From assembly GCF_018304965.1 (NCBI RefSeq), contig NZ_JAGQED010000029.1:1-53991 (forward strand): a stretch of 53,991 nucleotides of DNA, written 5' to 3'. The notes beneath the pieces were generated by a model. It was not told the origin of the DNA and ran no database searches. It worked only from the letters and a program-made list of their open reading frames with translations. Made by a program: the position numbers and the translations under genes. Positions within the stretch are counted from its first letter, which is position 1. Each line of letters begins with the position of its first letter. Below, piece by piece: positions 45,839-53,991 of this stretch. The stretch comes from Collimonas antrihumi (GTDB lineage: Bacteria; Pseudomonadota; Gammaproteobacteria; Burkholderiales; Burkholderiaceae_D).

Positions 45839-48800
45839 TTACGGCTGCGGCTGTGGCGGAGGGACAAGCGTCGCGCCATCGTGGTCGTCATCGCCATGGT
45901 TGGTGGCTTCCTCGCTGTCGTCCTTGCTGCCGAAACGTGCCTTCATGCGGCGCGCCAGGTTGTCGAACGCCAGGTAGATCACCGGCGTAGTGAACAAGGT
46001 CAATACTTGCGATACCAGCAAGCCGCCAACCATGGTGATCCCCAGCGGTTGCCGCAGTTCAGAACCGACACCGCTACCCAGCATCAACGGCAATGCGCCT
46101 AGCAGAGCCGCCATGGTCGTCATCAGGATCGGGCGGAAGCGCAGCAGGCAAGCCTGGTAAATCGCCTCACGCGGCGTTTTACCCTCGTTGCGCTCGGCAT
46201 CCAGCGCAAAGTCGATCATCATGATGGCGTTTTTCTTGACGATACCGATCAGCAGGATAATCCCGATGATGCCGATAATCCCCAGGTCGGTGCCGGCGAT
46301 CATCAGCGAGAGCAGGGCGCCGACCCCGGCCGACGGCAGCGTCGACAGGATCGTAATCGGATGGATGTAGCTTTCATACAGGACGCCGAGCACGATATAC
46401 ATCGTGATGATCGCCGCCAGGATCAGCATCAGCGTGTTGCTCAGCGATGCCTGGAAGGCCAGTGCGGCGCCTTGGAAGCTGGTCTGGATACTCTCCGGCA
46501 TGCCGATTTCCAGTTCTGCCGCCTGGATCGCCTTGACCGCCTGGCCTAGCGAAGCGCCGGGCGCCAGGTTGAATGAAATCGTGGTGGCGGGGAACTGGCC
46601 GATATGGTTGATCACCAGCGGCGAAGTGCGTTCCTCAACGGTAGCGATGCTCGACAGCGGTACCTGGTTGCCGTTTCCTGCGACCAGGAAAATACTGTTC
46701 AATGCGGCCGGACCTTTCTGGAATTCCGGCTTGACCTCCATCACCACCCGATACTGGTTAGATTGGGTATAGATGGTCGAGATCAGGCGCTGGCCGAAGG
46801 CGTTATACAAGGCATTGTCGATCGCCGCCGTGGTGATGCCGAGCCGCGAGGCCGCATCGCGGTCGATCGCGATGTAGGCTTGCAAACCGAGGTCTTGCTG
46901 GTTGCTGGCGATATCGGCCAGCTCGGGAGCCTTGCGCAGGCGCTCGATCAGCTTGGGTACCCAGATGCTCAATTCGGCAGCATTGGCGTCTTCCACGCTG
47001 AACTGGTATTGGGTGCGGCTGACGCTGTCTTCAATCGTCAGGTCTTGCACCGGTTGCATGTACAGCGTGATGTCGCCGACCTGGCGATCCAGTTCCGGCT
47101 GCAGGCGGCGGATGACGTCGCTGGCGCTGATATTGCGCTGGTCGCGCGGCTTCAGGTTGATCAGCATGCGGCCGGCATTCAGGGTGGCATTGCTGCCATC
47201 GACGCCGATGAATGAAGACAGGCTTTCGACTGCCGGGTCTTTCAGCACCACGGCAGCCAGCGCTTGCTGCCGTTCAGCCATGGCGGAAAATGAAATCGAC
47301 TGGCTAGCTTCTGAAATACCCTGGATGACGCCGGTGTCCTGCACCGGGAAAAAGCCTTTTGGAATGAATATGTACAACACGGCGGTCAATACCAGCGTGC
47401 CGACGGCCACTACCAAGGTCGAGATCTGGTGGCGCAGCACCCATTCCAGCGCCACACCGTAACGGGCGATGATCCGGTCCAGAGCTGCGCCGCTCTTGCG
47501 ATAGAACCAGCTTTGTTTTTCGTCCGGGATATGGTGCAGCAGCTTGGCGCACATCATCGGCGTCAGCGTCAGCGAGATGACCGCGGAAATCAGGATCGCC
47601 ACTGCCAGCGTGATGGCGAATTCGCGGAACAGACGGCCGACCACGTCGCCCATGAACAGCAGCGGAATCAGCACTGCAATCAGCGAAAATGTCAGCGAAA
47701 TGATGGTGAAGCCGATTTGCTCCGCCCCTTTGAGAGCGGCCTGCAAGGGCTTCATGCCCTCTTCGATGTAACGCGAAATATTTTCGATCATCACGATCGC
47801 ATCGTCGACCACGAAGCCGGTGGCGATGGTGAGCGCCATCAGCGTCAGGTTGTTCACCGAAAAGCCGGCCAGGTACATGACGCCGAAAGTGCCGATCAGC
47901 GACAGCGGCACCGCCACGCTTGGAATGATGGTGGCGGGTATGCTGCGCAGGAAGACGAAAATCACCATCACCACCAGTGCGATCGACAACAGCAGCTCGA
48001 ATTGCACATCCGCCACCGAGGCGCGGATGGTGGTGGTGCGGTCGGTCAGGATCTGGACATCGATAGCGCCGGGCAGGGTTTCCTGCAGTTTCGGCAGGAT
48101 CTTCTTGATGTTGTCGACTACGCCGATCACGTTGGCGCCGGGTTGCCGCTGAATATTCAGAATCACCGCAGGCGAGGTGTTGGACCAGGCCGCCAGGCGG
48201 ACGTTTTCTGCATCGTCAACCACGTCGGCGACATCGGAGACGCGGATCGGCGCGCCGTTCTTGTACGCGATGATCAGGTTCCGGTATTCGTCAGCCGAAC
48301 GCAGCTGGTCGTTGGCGTCGATGGTCGAGGCGCGGGTGGGGCCGTCGAAACTGCCTTTGGCCTGGTTGACGTTGGCGTTGCCGATAGCGGTGCGGATGTC
48401 ATCCAGGTTCAAGCCCAGCGCGGCAACAGCGCGCGGATTCAATTGCAACCTGACGGCAGGCCGCTGGCCGCCGGACAAACTGACCAGGCCCACCCCCGGC
48501 ACTTGCGAAATCTTTTGCGCCAGGCGGGTATCGATCAGATCCTGCACCTTGGGCAGCGGTAGCGTTTTCGATGTAATCGCCAACGACATGATCGGCGTAT
48601 CGGCCGGGTTGACCTTGTTGTAGATCGGTGGCGTCGGCAGGTCGGACGGCAACAGGTTGCCGCCGGCATTGATCGCCGCCTGGACTTCCTGCTCGGCGAT
48701 ATCGAGGCTCAGGTCCAGGCTGAATTGCAGGGTGATGACCGAGGCGCCGCCGGAACTGGTCGACGACATCTGGTTAAGGCCCGGCATCTGGCCGAACTGG

Positions 48801-49006
48801 CGCTCCAGCGGGGCGGTGACCGATGAGGTCATGACGTCCGGGCTGGCGCCAGGGTACAGCGTCACTACCTGGATGGTCGGATAGTCGACTTCCGGCAGAG
48901 CCGAAAGCGGTAATTGCTTGTAGGCGACGACGCCGGCCAGGAAAATGGCCAGCATCAACAGGGATGTGGCAACCGGCCGGAGAATAAACTGACGTGAGGG
49001 ATTCAT
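45839..49006 (-). CDS. mdtB: RND multidrug efflux pump subunit MdtB
   Basis: The 1055-residue protein matches E. coli MdtB along its length, for example [39 protein letters not shown] and [20 protein letters not shown], which holds the Asp pair. MdtB and MdtC assemble in a 2:1 ratio in E. coli, and MdtB is thought to be the drug-binding partner. It starts 17 bases after mdtA and is cotranscribed. The C-terminus carries a short acidic and His-containing tail ([19 protein letters not shown]). Confidence 0.96.
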   Translation of the reverse strand: MNPSRQFILRPVATSLLMLAIFLAGVVAYKQLPLSALPEVDYPTIQVVTLYPGASPDVMTSSVTAPLERQFGQMPGLNQMSSTSSGGASVITLQFSLDLSLDIAEQEVQAAINAGGNLLPSDLPTPPIYNKVNPADTPIMSLAITSKTLPLPKVQDLIDTRLAQKISQVPGVGLVSLSGGQRPAVRLQLNPRAVAALGLNLDDIRTAIGNANVNQAKGSFDGPTRASTIDANDQLRSADEYRNLIIAYKNGAPIRVSDVADVVDDAENVRLAAWSNTSPAVILNIQRQPGANVIGVVDNIKKILPKLQETLPGAIDVQILTDRTTTIRASVADVQFELLLSIALVVMVIFVFLRSIPATIIPSVAVPLSLIGTFGVMYLAGFSVNNLTLMALTIATGFVVDDAIVMIENISRYIEEGMKPLQAALKGAEQIGFTIISLTFSLIAVLIPLLFMGDVVGRLFREFAITLAVAILISAVISLTLTPMMCAKLLHHIPDEKQSWFYRKSGAALDRIIARYGVALEWVLRHQISTLVVAVGTLVLTAVLYIFIPKGFFPVQDTGVIQGISEASQSISFSAMAERQQALAAVVLKDPAVESLSSFIGVDGSNATLNAGRMLINLKPRDQRNISASDVIRRLQPELDRQVGDITLYMQPVQDLTIEDSVSRTQYQFSVEDANAAELSIWVPKLIERLRKAPELADIASNQQDLGLQAYIAIDRDAASRLGITTAAIDNALYNAFGQRLISTIYTQSNQYRVVMEVKPEFQKGPAALNSIFLVAGNGNQVPLSSIATVEERTSPLVINHIGQFPATTISFNLAPGASLGQAVKAIQAAELEIGMPESIQTSFQGAALAFQASLSNTLMLILAAIITMYIVLGVLYESYIHPITILSTLPSAGVGALLSLMIAGTDLGIIGIIGIILLIGIVKKNAIMMIDFALDAERNEGKTPREAIYQACLLRFRPILMTTMAALLGALPLMLGSGVGSELRQPLGITMVGGLLVSQVLTLFTTPVIYLAFDNLARRMKARFGSKDDSEEATNHGDDDHDGATLVPPPQPQP

Positions 49007-49023
49007 GCGTTCTTCACAGTCGT

Positions 49024-50514
49024 TTATTGACTGTTGCGGTTGTTGGCAGCGGGGGCGGCGGCAGGTGCGGTAGCCGGAGCGGTTGGTGCTGCAGGTGCCG
49101 CAGGCGGCGCAGCGCCGCCGCTGGCGTCTTGTTGATGACGATGGCCGCCCTTATGGGCGCCAGCGGCGCTGCCAGCACCGGCTTCGGTCGCTGCCGCGGT
49201 TGCAGCAGCCGTTGCTGCAGTACCGCCGCGGGTCACCGGTTCAACCTTCGCGCCTTCTTTCAATTTGTCGAGACCGTCGATGACTACCGTTTCACCTACC
49301 GCAATACCTTTGTCAATCGCGGTCGATTCACCTTCCGCCGGACCTGCTGTTACCTGGCGGATGGTCACGGTATGGTCGGCTTTCACCACATACACGAAAT
49401 TGCCTTGGGCGCCGCGCTGGATTGCCGCATTCGGAATCACGGTAGCGTCGCGGCGGGTGTCGAGCAGCATGCGGACATTCACAAACTGGCTCGGAAACAG
49501 GGCGTAATTGGTGTTCGGGAATTCTGCCTTCAGCTTGACCGTGCCCGTAGTGCTGTCAACCTGGTTGTCGATCGTCAGCAGAGCGCCGCTGTCGAGTTTG
49601 TTCTTTTGATCGCGATCCCAGACATCGGTCGCCAGCTTCTTGCCAGCCTGGATCTGTTTCATGACGCTGGGGATATTATCTTCAGGAATGCTGAACACGC
49701 TGGTGATAGGTTGCAACTGGGTGATGATGACGATGCCGTTGGCGTCGCTGGTTTGCACCACGTTGCCGAGATCGACCTGGCGCAAGCCAAGCCGGCCGCT
49801 GATCGGCGCAGTGATGCGCGAGTAAGTGAGTTGCAGGCGGGCGCTGTCGAGCGCGCCTTGATCGGACTTGACCACACCTTCATATTGCTTGACCAGAGCC
49901 GCCTGGGTATCAACCTGTTGGCTGGCGATGGAATCCTGCGCCAGCAATGTGCGATAGCGCTGCAAATCGATTTGTGCTGCCTTCAGCAGGGCAGTGTCCT
50001 TGATGAGCTGGCCTTCGGCTTGCGTCACCGCCACCTGGTAAGGACGCGGATCCAGTTCGGCCAGCAAGGCGCCGGCCTTGACTACCTGCCCTTCCTGGAA
50101 ATGCAATTTCATCAACTGTCCGTTAACCCGGCTTTTGACGACAGTGGTGGCTTCAGGAGTAACGCTGCCAAGGCCCGAAATAAAGATCCGGATATCGCCC
50201 GTTTTGGCGACCGCGACGCCAACCGGCAAAGGCCCCCCGGCGCCGGCGAATGCGCCGCGCTTACCGCCTTTTCCGCCTTTGCCGTTGCCATTGGCGGCCT
50301 GTCCCTGTGCCGGTCCGGATGCCTGTCCGGATTTTGCCGCCGCCGGATCGGCAGCCTGATGGCTGCGCCCCCAGATCAGGTAGGCCGCCAGCGCCAGGAC
50401 AATGACTCCGGTCAGCCATAGCCAGCCGCGCTGGAATCCGCCCTGGTATTGGTTTGGAAGGGCGGGACGGGTTTGGCTGGATTGGTCGATTCGGGGAGTC
50501 GGTGTAGTAGTCAT
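49024..50514 (-). CDS. mdtA: RND periplasmic adaptor MdtA
   Basis: The 496-residue membrane-fusion protein is longer than E. coli MdtA (about 415). A membrane anchor (about residues 33-48) is followed by a Gly/Lys/Gln-rich linker (about 55-93). The lipoyl half-motif region includes [20 protein letters not shown] and [20 protein letters not shown], and the hairpin coiled coil lies between them. The barrel domain follows. The C-terminal 65 or so residues are low-complexity Ala/Pro/Thr with a His cluster ([12 protein letters not shown]). The adaptor links MdtBC to the outer-membrane channel. Confidence 0.94.
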   Translation of the reverse strand: MTTTPTPRIDQSSQTRPALPNQYQGGFQRGWLWLTGVIVLALAAYLIWGRSHQAADPAAAKSGQASGPAQGQAANGNGKGGKGGKRGAFAGAGGPLPVGVAVAKTGDIRIFISGLGSVTPEATTVVKSRVNGQLMKLHFQEGQVVKAGALLAELDPRPYQVAVTQAEGQLIKDTALLKAAQIDLQRYRTLLAQDSIASQQVDTQAALVKQYEGVVKSDQGALDSARLQLTYSRITAPISGRLGLRQVDLGNVVQTSDANGIVIITQLQPITSVFSIPEDNIPSVMKQIQAGKKLATDVWDRDQKNKLDSGALLTIDNQVDSTTGTVKLKAEFPNTNYALFPSQFVNVRMLLDTRRDATVIPNAAIQRGAQGNFVYVVKADHTVTIRQVTAGPAEGESTAIDKGIAVGETVVIDGLDKLKEGAKVEPVTRGGTAATAAATAAATEAGAGSAAGAHKGGHRHQQDASGGAAPPAAPAAPTAPATAPAAAPAANNRNSQ

Positions 50515-50557
50515 CGCAGGCGGAGGTCAGTCAGAGTGTGGTCAGGCGCAAAGCATG

Positions 50558-50587
50558 AATTTGCCGGGAATTTACATCCGGCAAATT
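50558..50587. promoter_or_regulatory. 10-bp perfect inverted repeat in the mdtA leader
   Basis: AATTTGCCGG and CCGGCAAATT are separated by 10 bases, 44 bases upstream of the mdtA start. It may be an operator for a dimeric regulator or a leader hairpin. No T-run follows on the minus strand. Confidence 0.5.
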
Positions 50588-50865
50588 GTAGAAAAACAAT
50601 ACATGAGTTTAGCGAGTAAATTTTACCGTCGTGTGTATTTATTGGAAATTGTTTCAAATTAATGAAAGGGCTTGCGAGGCCGTATAGCCGCTAGCCGGGT
50701 GGACGGCAATGGAGGCCGATCCGGCGGAATTGGGGCCGGCAAACAGCAAAATCACGGAGATACGGCTGGTTTCCAGTTAAACCCGGCTGGTTCCTGCATC
50801 TCTCCCGTATTTCGCCGTTTACCGAATGCCGGTTTCGGCCCGGACGGGTGCCGGGCCGGGTTCAA
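50588..50865. other. Intergenic region between spy-like gene and mdtA
   Basis: No open frame here is supported. A perfect 8-bp hairpin (CGGCCCGG/CCGGGCCG, 50836-50858) lies just past the spy-like stop on the minus strand, but no T-run follows. The remainder should contain the mdtABC promoter; I could not place -35/-10 boxes with confidence. Confidence 0.5.
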
Positions 50866-51366
50866 TTATGGACGATCTTCCGGATCGCCATGGTGAAAGC
50901 CGCGATGACCGAAGCGATGATGCTCCATTTTTTTGAAATGCTCATCAAAGACCTTTTGCTGTACAGGTGTCAGCACTGCGTAGAATTCCTTGACGGCAGC
51001 AGTACGCTCGGCCAGGCGGGTCTCAGCCCGTTTCAGGAATTCCATCTGGTGGTCCATGCGCTCAGGGGCGGTTTGCTTGGCCCATTCTTCCTTGCCAGGG
51101 CGTTGTTGCGGCGCGCCGGCTGGCCTGACTGGCTTGATTTTGCCCAGGAAGGTCTGCCATGCAGTTTCTTGCGCCGGGGTGATTTTCAGATCGTCATGCC
51201 ATTTTGCCTGGCGTTTCGCCATTTTTTCGGCAAATTTGGCCTGTTGCTCTGGCGTCGGCGCATGGCGGCCATCGGCGCCGTCGGCTTGCGCATAGGCGGT
51301 CACGCCCACGGCAGCAAAGCTCAGTGCGGTCATGCCGATCAGCAGTTGTTTGCGAAGCTTGAACAT
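50866..51366 (-). CDS. spy: Spy/CpxP-family periplasmic protein
   Basis: The ATG at 51366 (MFKLRKQLLIGMTALSFAAV) is chosen because GGAAGGA precedes it and a signal peptide follows; the longer frame is unsupported. The protein is 166 residues. Both LTxxQ-type motifs are present: LKITPAQETAWQTF and AVLTPVQQKVFDEHF. The C-terminus is His-rich (MEHHRFGHRGFHHGDPEDR). Spy/CpxP proteins are helical periplasmic chaperones or sensor modulators. It lies upstream of mdtABC on the same strand and divergent from the response regulator gene, as expected for a member of one envelope-stress regulon. Confidence 0.85.
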   Translation of the reverse strand: MFKLRKQLLIGMTALSFAAVGVTAYAQADGADGRHAPTPEQQAKFAEKMAKRQAKWHDDLKITPAQETAWQTFLGKIKPVRPAGAPQQRPGKEEWAKQTAPERMDHQMEFLKRAETRLAERTAAVKEFYAVLTPVQQKVFDEHFKKMEHHRFGHRGFHHGDPEDRP

Positions 51367-51709
51367 AGTGAAATCCTTCCATGAATGTAAGTGCAATCCG
51401 CACAGTTCGCATTGAAACGCGCTGGTGTGTCGCCGATTTTTCATGAAAGCGGGGCTTTGTATCGCCATGTATGGCATCAAGTTTGCTTTGTATCTTAAAG
51501 TGTCTACGCATGTGGCAGATATGCCAATATACAAATTACTATCGTCTTTCTTGCTGCGAATTGCCATAATCCTAGAAACCAAAGGCATCCGCTGCTTCCA
51601 ACTATCAGGAATCGATTGCATTGAATACGTCGTCTTTCATTACTACCATTTTCTTTTTCCGATTGGCCGCGCTTCCGGTCTCACTGCAGTTACTAGGATA
51701 ATCACGCAT
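51367..51709. other. Divergent control region between spy-like and response regulator genes
   Basis: The 343-base region has no supported gene; an open frame extends upstream from the regulator but without family support. A short inverted repeat TGGCA-GATA-TGCCA (51513-51526) lies near the middle. Both promoters of the divergent pair must be here. It is AT-rich compared with its neighbours. Confidence 0.55.
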
Positions 51710-52432
51710 ATGGAAACTGCTGCTCACATATTGGTGGTCGACGACGACCACGAAATCCGGACTTTGCTGGCCGAATACCTGGACGCCAACGGCTTCCGCA
51801 CCTTGATGGCGACCAACGGCAGCGACATGCGCAAAGTGCTATCGGAAGCGCGGGTCGACCTGGTGGTGCTGGATCTCACCTTGCCAGGGGAAGACGGCCT
51901 GACCTTGTGCCGCAACCTGCGTGCCGATTCGAATATTCCTGTGATCATGCTGACCGCACGCGGCGAGCCGCTGGACCGCATCCTTGGGCTCGAAATGGGC
52001 GCCGACGATTACCTGTCGAAGCCGTTCGAACCGCGTGAATTGTTTGCCCGCATCCGCAGTGTCTTGCGCCGCACCCAGGCGCTGCCGCCGAACATGGTCT
52101 CGCCGGAAGCCCAGCAAATCCAGTTCGGGCGCTGGACGCTGGATCTGATCGCGCGCCACCTGGTCAACAACGACGGCCTGGTGGTGGCTTTATCGGGCGC
52201 CGAATATCGTATTCTCAAGGTATTCCTGGATCATCCCAACCGGGTCCTGAACCGCGACCAACTGCTGGAATTGACCCAGGGCCGGGAATCCGATCCGTTC
52301 GATCGTTCAGTCGATATCCAGATTAGCCGCTTGCGCCAAAAACTTGGCGACGACGCCCGCACTCCGGTGATTATCAAGACAGTGCGTAACGAGGGGTATG
52401 TGCTGGCGACCGCGGTGACGGTAGAGTCGTGA
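51710..52432 (+). CDS. OmpR/PhoB-family response regulator
   Basis: The protein is 240 residues from ATG 51710 (METAAHILVVDDDHEIRTLL). The receiver domain has the acidic cluster DDD and phospho-acceptor Asp55 in DLVVLDLTLPGEDG, and Lys in DDYLSKPFEPREL. The winged-helix DNA-binding domain includes LVVALSGAEYRILKVFLDHP and ends QISRLRQKLGDDARTPVIIK. It pairs with the kinase 62 bases downstream. Because the neighbours are a spy-like gene and mdtABC, a BaeR-like role is likely. The name cannot be assigned from the sequence alone, and it also resembles OmpR. Confidence 0.94.
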   Translation: METAAHILVVDDDHEIRTLLAEYLDANGFRTLMATNGSDMRKVLSEARVDLVVLDLTLPGEDGLTLCRNLRADSNIPVIMLTARGEPLDRILGLEMGADDYLSKPFEPRELFARIRSVLRRTQALPPNMVSPEAQQIQFGRWTLDLIARHLVNNDGLVVALSGAEYRILKVFLDHPNRVLNRDQLLELTQGRESDPFDRSVDIQISRLRQKLGDDARTPVIIKTVRNEGYVLATAVTVES

Positions 52433-52494
52433 TGCGTGTGCCCGCTCCGGCAGCGGCAGCCGTGGGCTAACGCTAGAAAAAGGGAATTCTGTCT

Positions 52495-53850
52495 GTGAGA
52501 AATTTTCTTGGCTCGGTTGCCAACCGGGTATTCCTGATTTTGCTGGCGGGGATACTGGTGGCGGCCGCCACTACCAGCTGGCTGGCCGACAATGAGCGAC
52601 GCAAGGCTTTCAAGGAATTCTACGAGTTCCGCATCGCCGAACGGGTCGAACAACTCGTTTTCTCGTTAGATAATGTCGGCCCCGACATGCGTTCTGTCGT
52701 GCTGCAGACCAGTGATAATTTTGGCCTCGAAGCCAGCATGGTCAAAGATACCGAAAACGCGGTCAATGACAATCCTTCGCTGACCGCGCTCCTGAAAGCG
52801 CGCCTTGGCCATAATCGCAACGTGGTGGTGGACAGGCAAAACGATTGCAAGTTGCACACGCGCAGAGGTGTTGAATTTCGCAAGGTCGAAGAATGCCAGG
52901 TGGTCTACGTCAGCCTCAAAGACGGCACACTGCTGAAGCTGAGGTTGCGCATGATGCGTGGCCCGGGCGGGCCGGCTGGACGGCCGCCCGGCATCCCCTA
53001 TCTATCGCCTTATTTCGCCTTGTTTCTGTTGTTGATCGGTGGCCTGGCTTTTTTTGTGGCCAAAATGACGGCGCGGCCGATCAAGCACCTGGCGGTTGCC
53101 GCCGGCGAGCTGGGGCGCGATATCGACCGGCCGCCACTGGATGAAACCGGGCCGACCGAAGTGCGGCAAGCGGCTACCGCATTCAACGCCATGCAAGCGC
53201 GCATCAAGCGGCAGATTCAGCATCGTACCCATATGCTGGCGGCGATTACCCATGATTTGCAAACGCCGTTGACCCGATTGCGCCTGCGCCTTGAAAAAGT
53301 GGGTGAGGAGGATTTGCGTCGCAAGTTGCTGGAGGATCTCGCTGTCATGCAGAGCATGGTGCGTGAGGGGTTGGATCTGGCGCGTAGCATGGATTCGGCG
53401 GAGGTGATGCAGAAGCTGGATATCGATTCCTTGCTTGACAGCGTTTGCGCCGATGCGGTCGATGCCCGGCAGGACGTTACGTTGGAGGGGCGTACGCGGG
53501 CTTCGATCATGGCGCAGCCGAATACGTTGCGGCGTTGCCTGACAAATCTGGTCGATAATGCGACCAAATACGGCCGTTATGCGCGTCTGCAGGTGGCGCG
53601 TGAGGGTGCTGATATCGTGATCAGGATTCGTGATGGCGGGGTGGGTATTCCGACTGAATTGCTGGAGACGGTGTTTGATCCGTTTTTCAGGTTGGAGACT
53701 TCGCGTTCGCGGGATACGGGGGGGACTGGGTTGGGGCTGACGATTGCGCGTAATATCGCGGAGAATCATCGGGCTACTTTGCAGTTGCGTAATCATCCGG
53801 AGGGTGGGTTGGAGGTTACGCTGCGGCTGCCGGCTTTGAATGGGATTTGA
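52495..53850 (+). CDS. Membrane sensor histidine kinase (HAMP-HisKA-HATPase)
   Basis: The 451-residue protein starts at GTG 52495 with AAGGGA about 10 bases ahead. A membrane helix (about 11-28) is followed by a periplasmic part of about 135 residues and a second helix (about 170-188). HAMP comes next and the H-box with His253 in AAITHDLQTPLTRLRLR, as in EnvZ-like kinases. The ATP-binding domain has NLVDNATKYG (N-box) and DTGGTGLGLTIA (G2 box). The periplasmic segment has two Cys (KVEECQ and NDCKL). The final 350 or so bases use an unusual set of codons with many T- and G-ending triplets. Confidence 0.94.
   Translation: MRNFLGSVANRVFLILLAGILVAAATTSWLADNERRKAFKEFYEFRIAERVEQLVFSLDNVGPDMRSVVLQTSDNFGLEASMVKDTENAVNDNPSLTALLKARLGHNRNVVVDRQNDCKLHTRRGVEFRKVEECQVVYVSLKDGTLLKLRLRMMRGPGGPAGRPPGIPYLSPYFALFLLLIGGLAFFVAKMTARPIKHLAVAAGELGRDIDRPPLDETGPTEVRQAATAFNAMQARIKRQIQHRTHMLAAITHDLQTPLTRLRLRLEKVGEEDLRRKLLEDLAVMQSMVREGLDLARSMDSAEVMQKLDIDSLLDSVCADAVDARQDVTLEGRTRASIMAQPNTLRRCLTNLVDNATKYGRYARLQVAREGADIVIRIRDGGVGIPTELLETVFDPFFRLETSRSRDTGGTGLGLTIARNIAENHRATLQLRNHPEGGLEVTLRLPALNGI
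53711..53736 (+). other. G-quadruplex motif inside the kinase G2-box codons
   Basis: Four G-runs (GGG, GGGGGGG, GGG, GGGG) are separated by loops ATAC, ACT and TT, which fits the G3+N1-7 quadruplex rule. The run encodes the DTGGTGLGL box, where glycine is written GGG rather than GGC, the usual choice in this window. Confidence 0.75.
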
Positions 53851-53991
53851 GGTAGCTAAAACGTTAGCTACTCCGTGGGTACGTGCGCCGGGGGTAGCCC
53901 CATACGCGCTAACCAAACTTTCCTCCTCTGAATTGATCCTGCTGATAATGACGTTTCTTTCGCGAAGGTTCTCGCAGTAAATTGCGCATTT

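Noticed and set aside
47429-48562. Plus-strand open frame opposite mdtB
   Set aside because: The minus-strand MdtB product matches its family along the whole length. The opposite frame is rich in His/Arg/Gln, as usual for shadows.
51425-51709. N-terminal extension of the response regulator
   Set aside because: It would add 95 residues before the canonical receiver start METAAHILVVDDD. It reads through the divergent promoter region.

Overview
The window reads as chromosomal DNA of a betaproteobacterium, most likely Burkholderiales/Oxalobacteraceae (Collimonas- or Herbaspirillum-like). This is inferred from protein style and gene neighbourhoods (DUF3579, CobD-like membrane protein next to a CoA-type NUDIX hydrolase, NodT-type outer-membrane factor); no 16S gene is present. 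Coding density is high, with about 38 real genes. No tRNA, rRNA, CRISPR array or prophage was seen.

Layout. (1) 1-2.2 kb: the 3' end of an IS3-family transposase, then a TetR regulator and a GT28/GT1-type glycosyltransferase with a 14-bp perfect palindrome upstream; this looks like a small accessory cassette. (2) 2.2-7.7 kb, minus strand: DUF1993 protein, a DUF4429/SHOCT protein, glnS with a strong terminator, and a tightly overlapping 2TM protein/LytS-type kinase/LytTR regulator operon. (3) 7.9-15.9 kb: glycerophosphodiester phosphodiesterase, a small acid-shock-like secreted protein, alaS, a NUDIX hydrolase, a long rhomboid protease and, convergent to it, a membrane protein with a helical C-terminal half. 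(4) 16.1-21 kb: TusA-like protein, etfB-etfA-acyl-CoA dehydrogenase (fatty-acid/amino-acid oxidation electron transfer), TM2 protein. (5) 21.4-26.4 kb: the canonical rpsP-rimM-trmD-rplS operon, NudL-type hydrolase, CobD-like protein, DUF3579 protein. (6) 26.5-40.9 kb: CHASE-PAS-GGDEF-EAL protein, fumC, tamA-tamB, an MFS exporter, a PabB-PabC fusion and a half-size EamA transporter. (7) 41-53.9 kb: an envelope-defence block: mdtA-mdtB-mdtC-nodT tripartite RND pump, a Spy/CpxP-like periplasmic protein upstream on the same strand, and a divergent OmpR-type response regulator and kinase.

How the parts fit: the right-hand block resembles the E. coli BaeSR regulon (mdtABC and spy), here gathered in one place, so sensor, periplasmic chaperone and pump probably form one stress-response unit. 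TamA/TamB serve outer-membrane assembly and lipid transport. The etf/acyl-CoA dehydrogenase genes feed electrons to the quinone pool.

The most notable non-coding features are four REP/BIME-like palindromic elements (GTAGGGTGGGCA type), each just after a stop codon, and a set of short tandem repeats with 9-, 11- or 13-bp units placed next to genes, one of which is readable in frame ahead of nodT. The last part of the terminal kinase gene departs from the window's codon style and contains a G-quadruplex motif. I did not find a clearly new multi-gene system; the strongest candidates for follow-up are the repeat families, the rhomboid/convergent membrane protein pair and the compact stress block.
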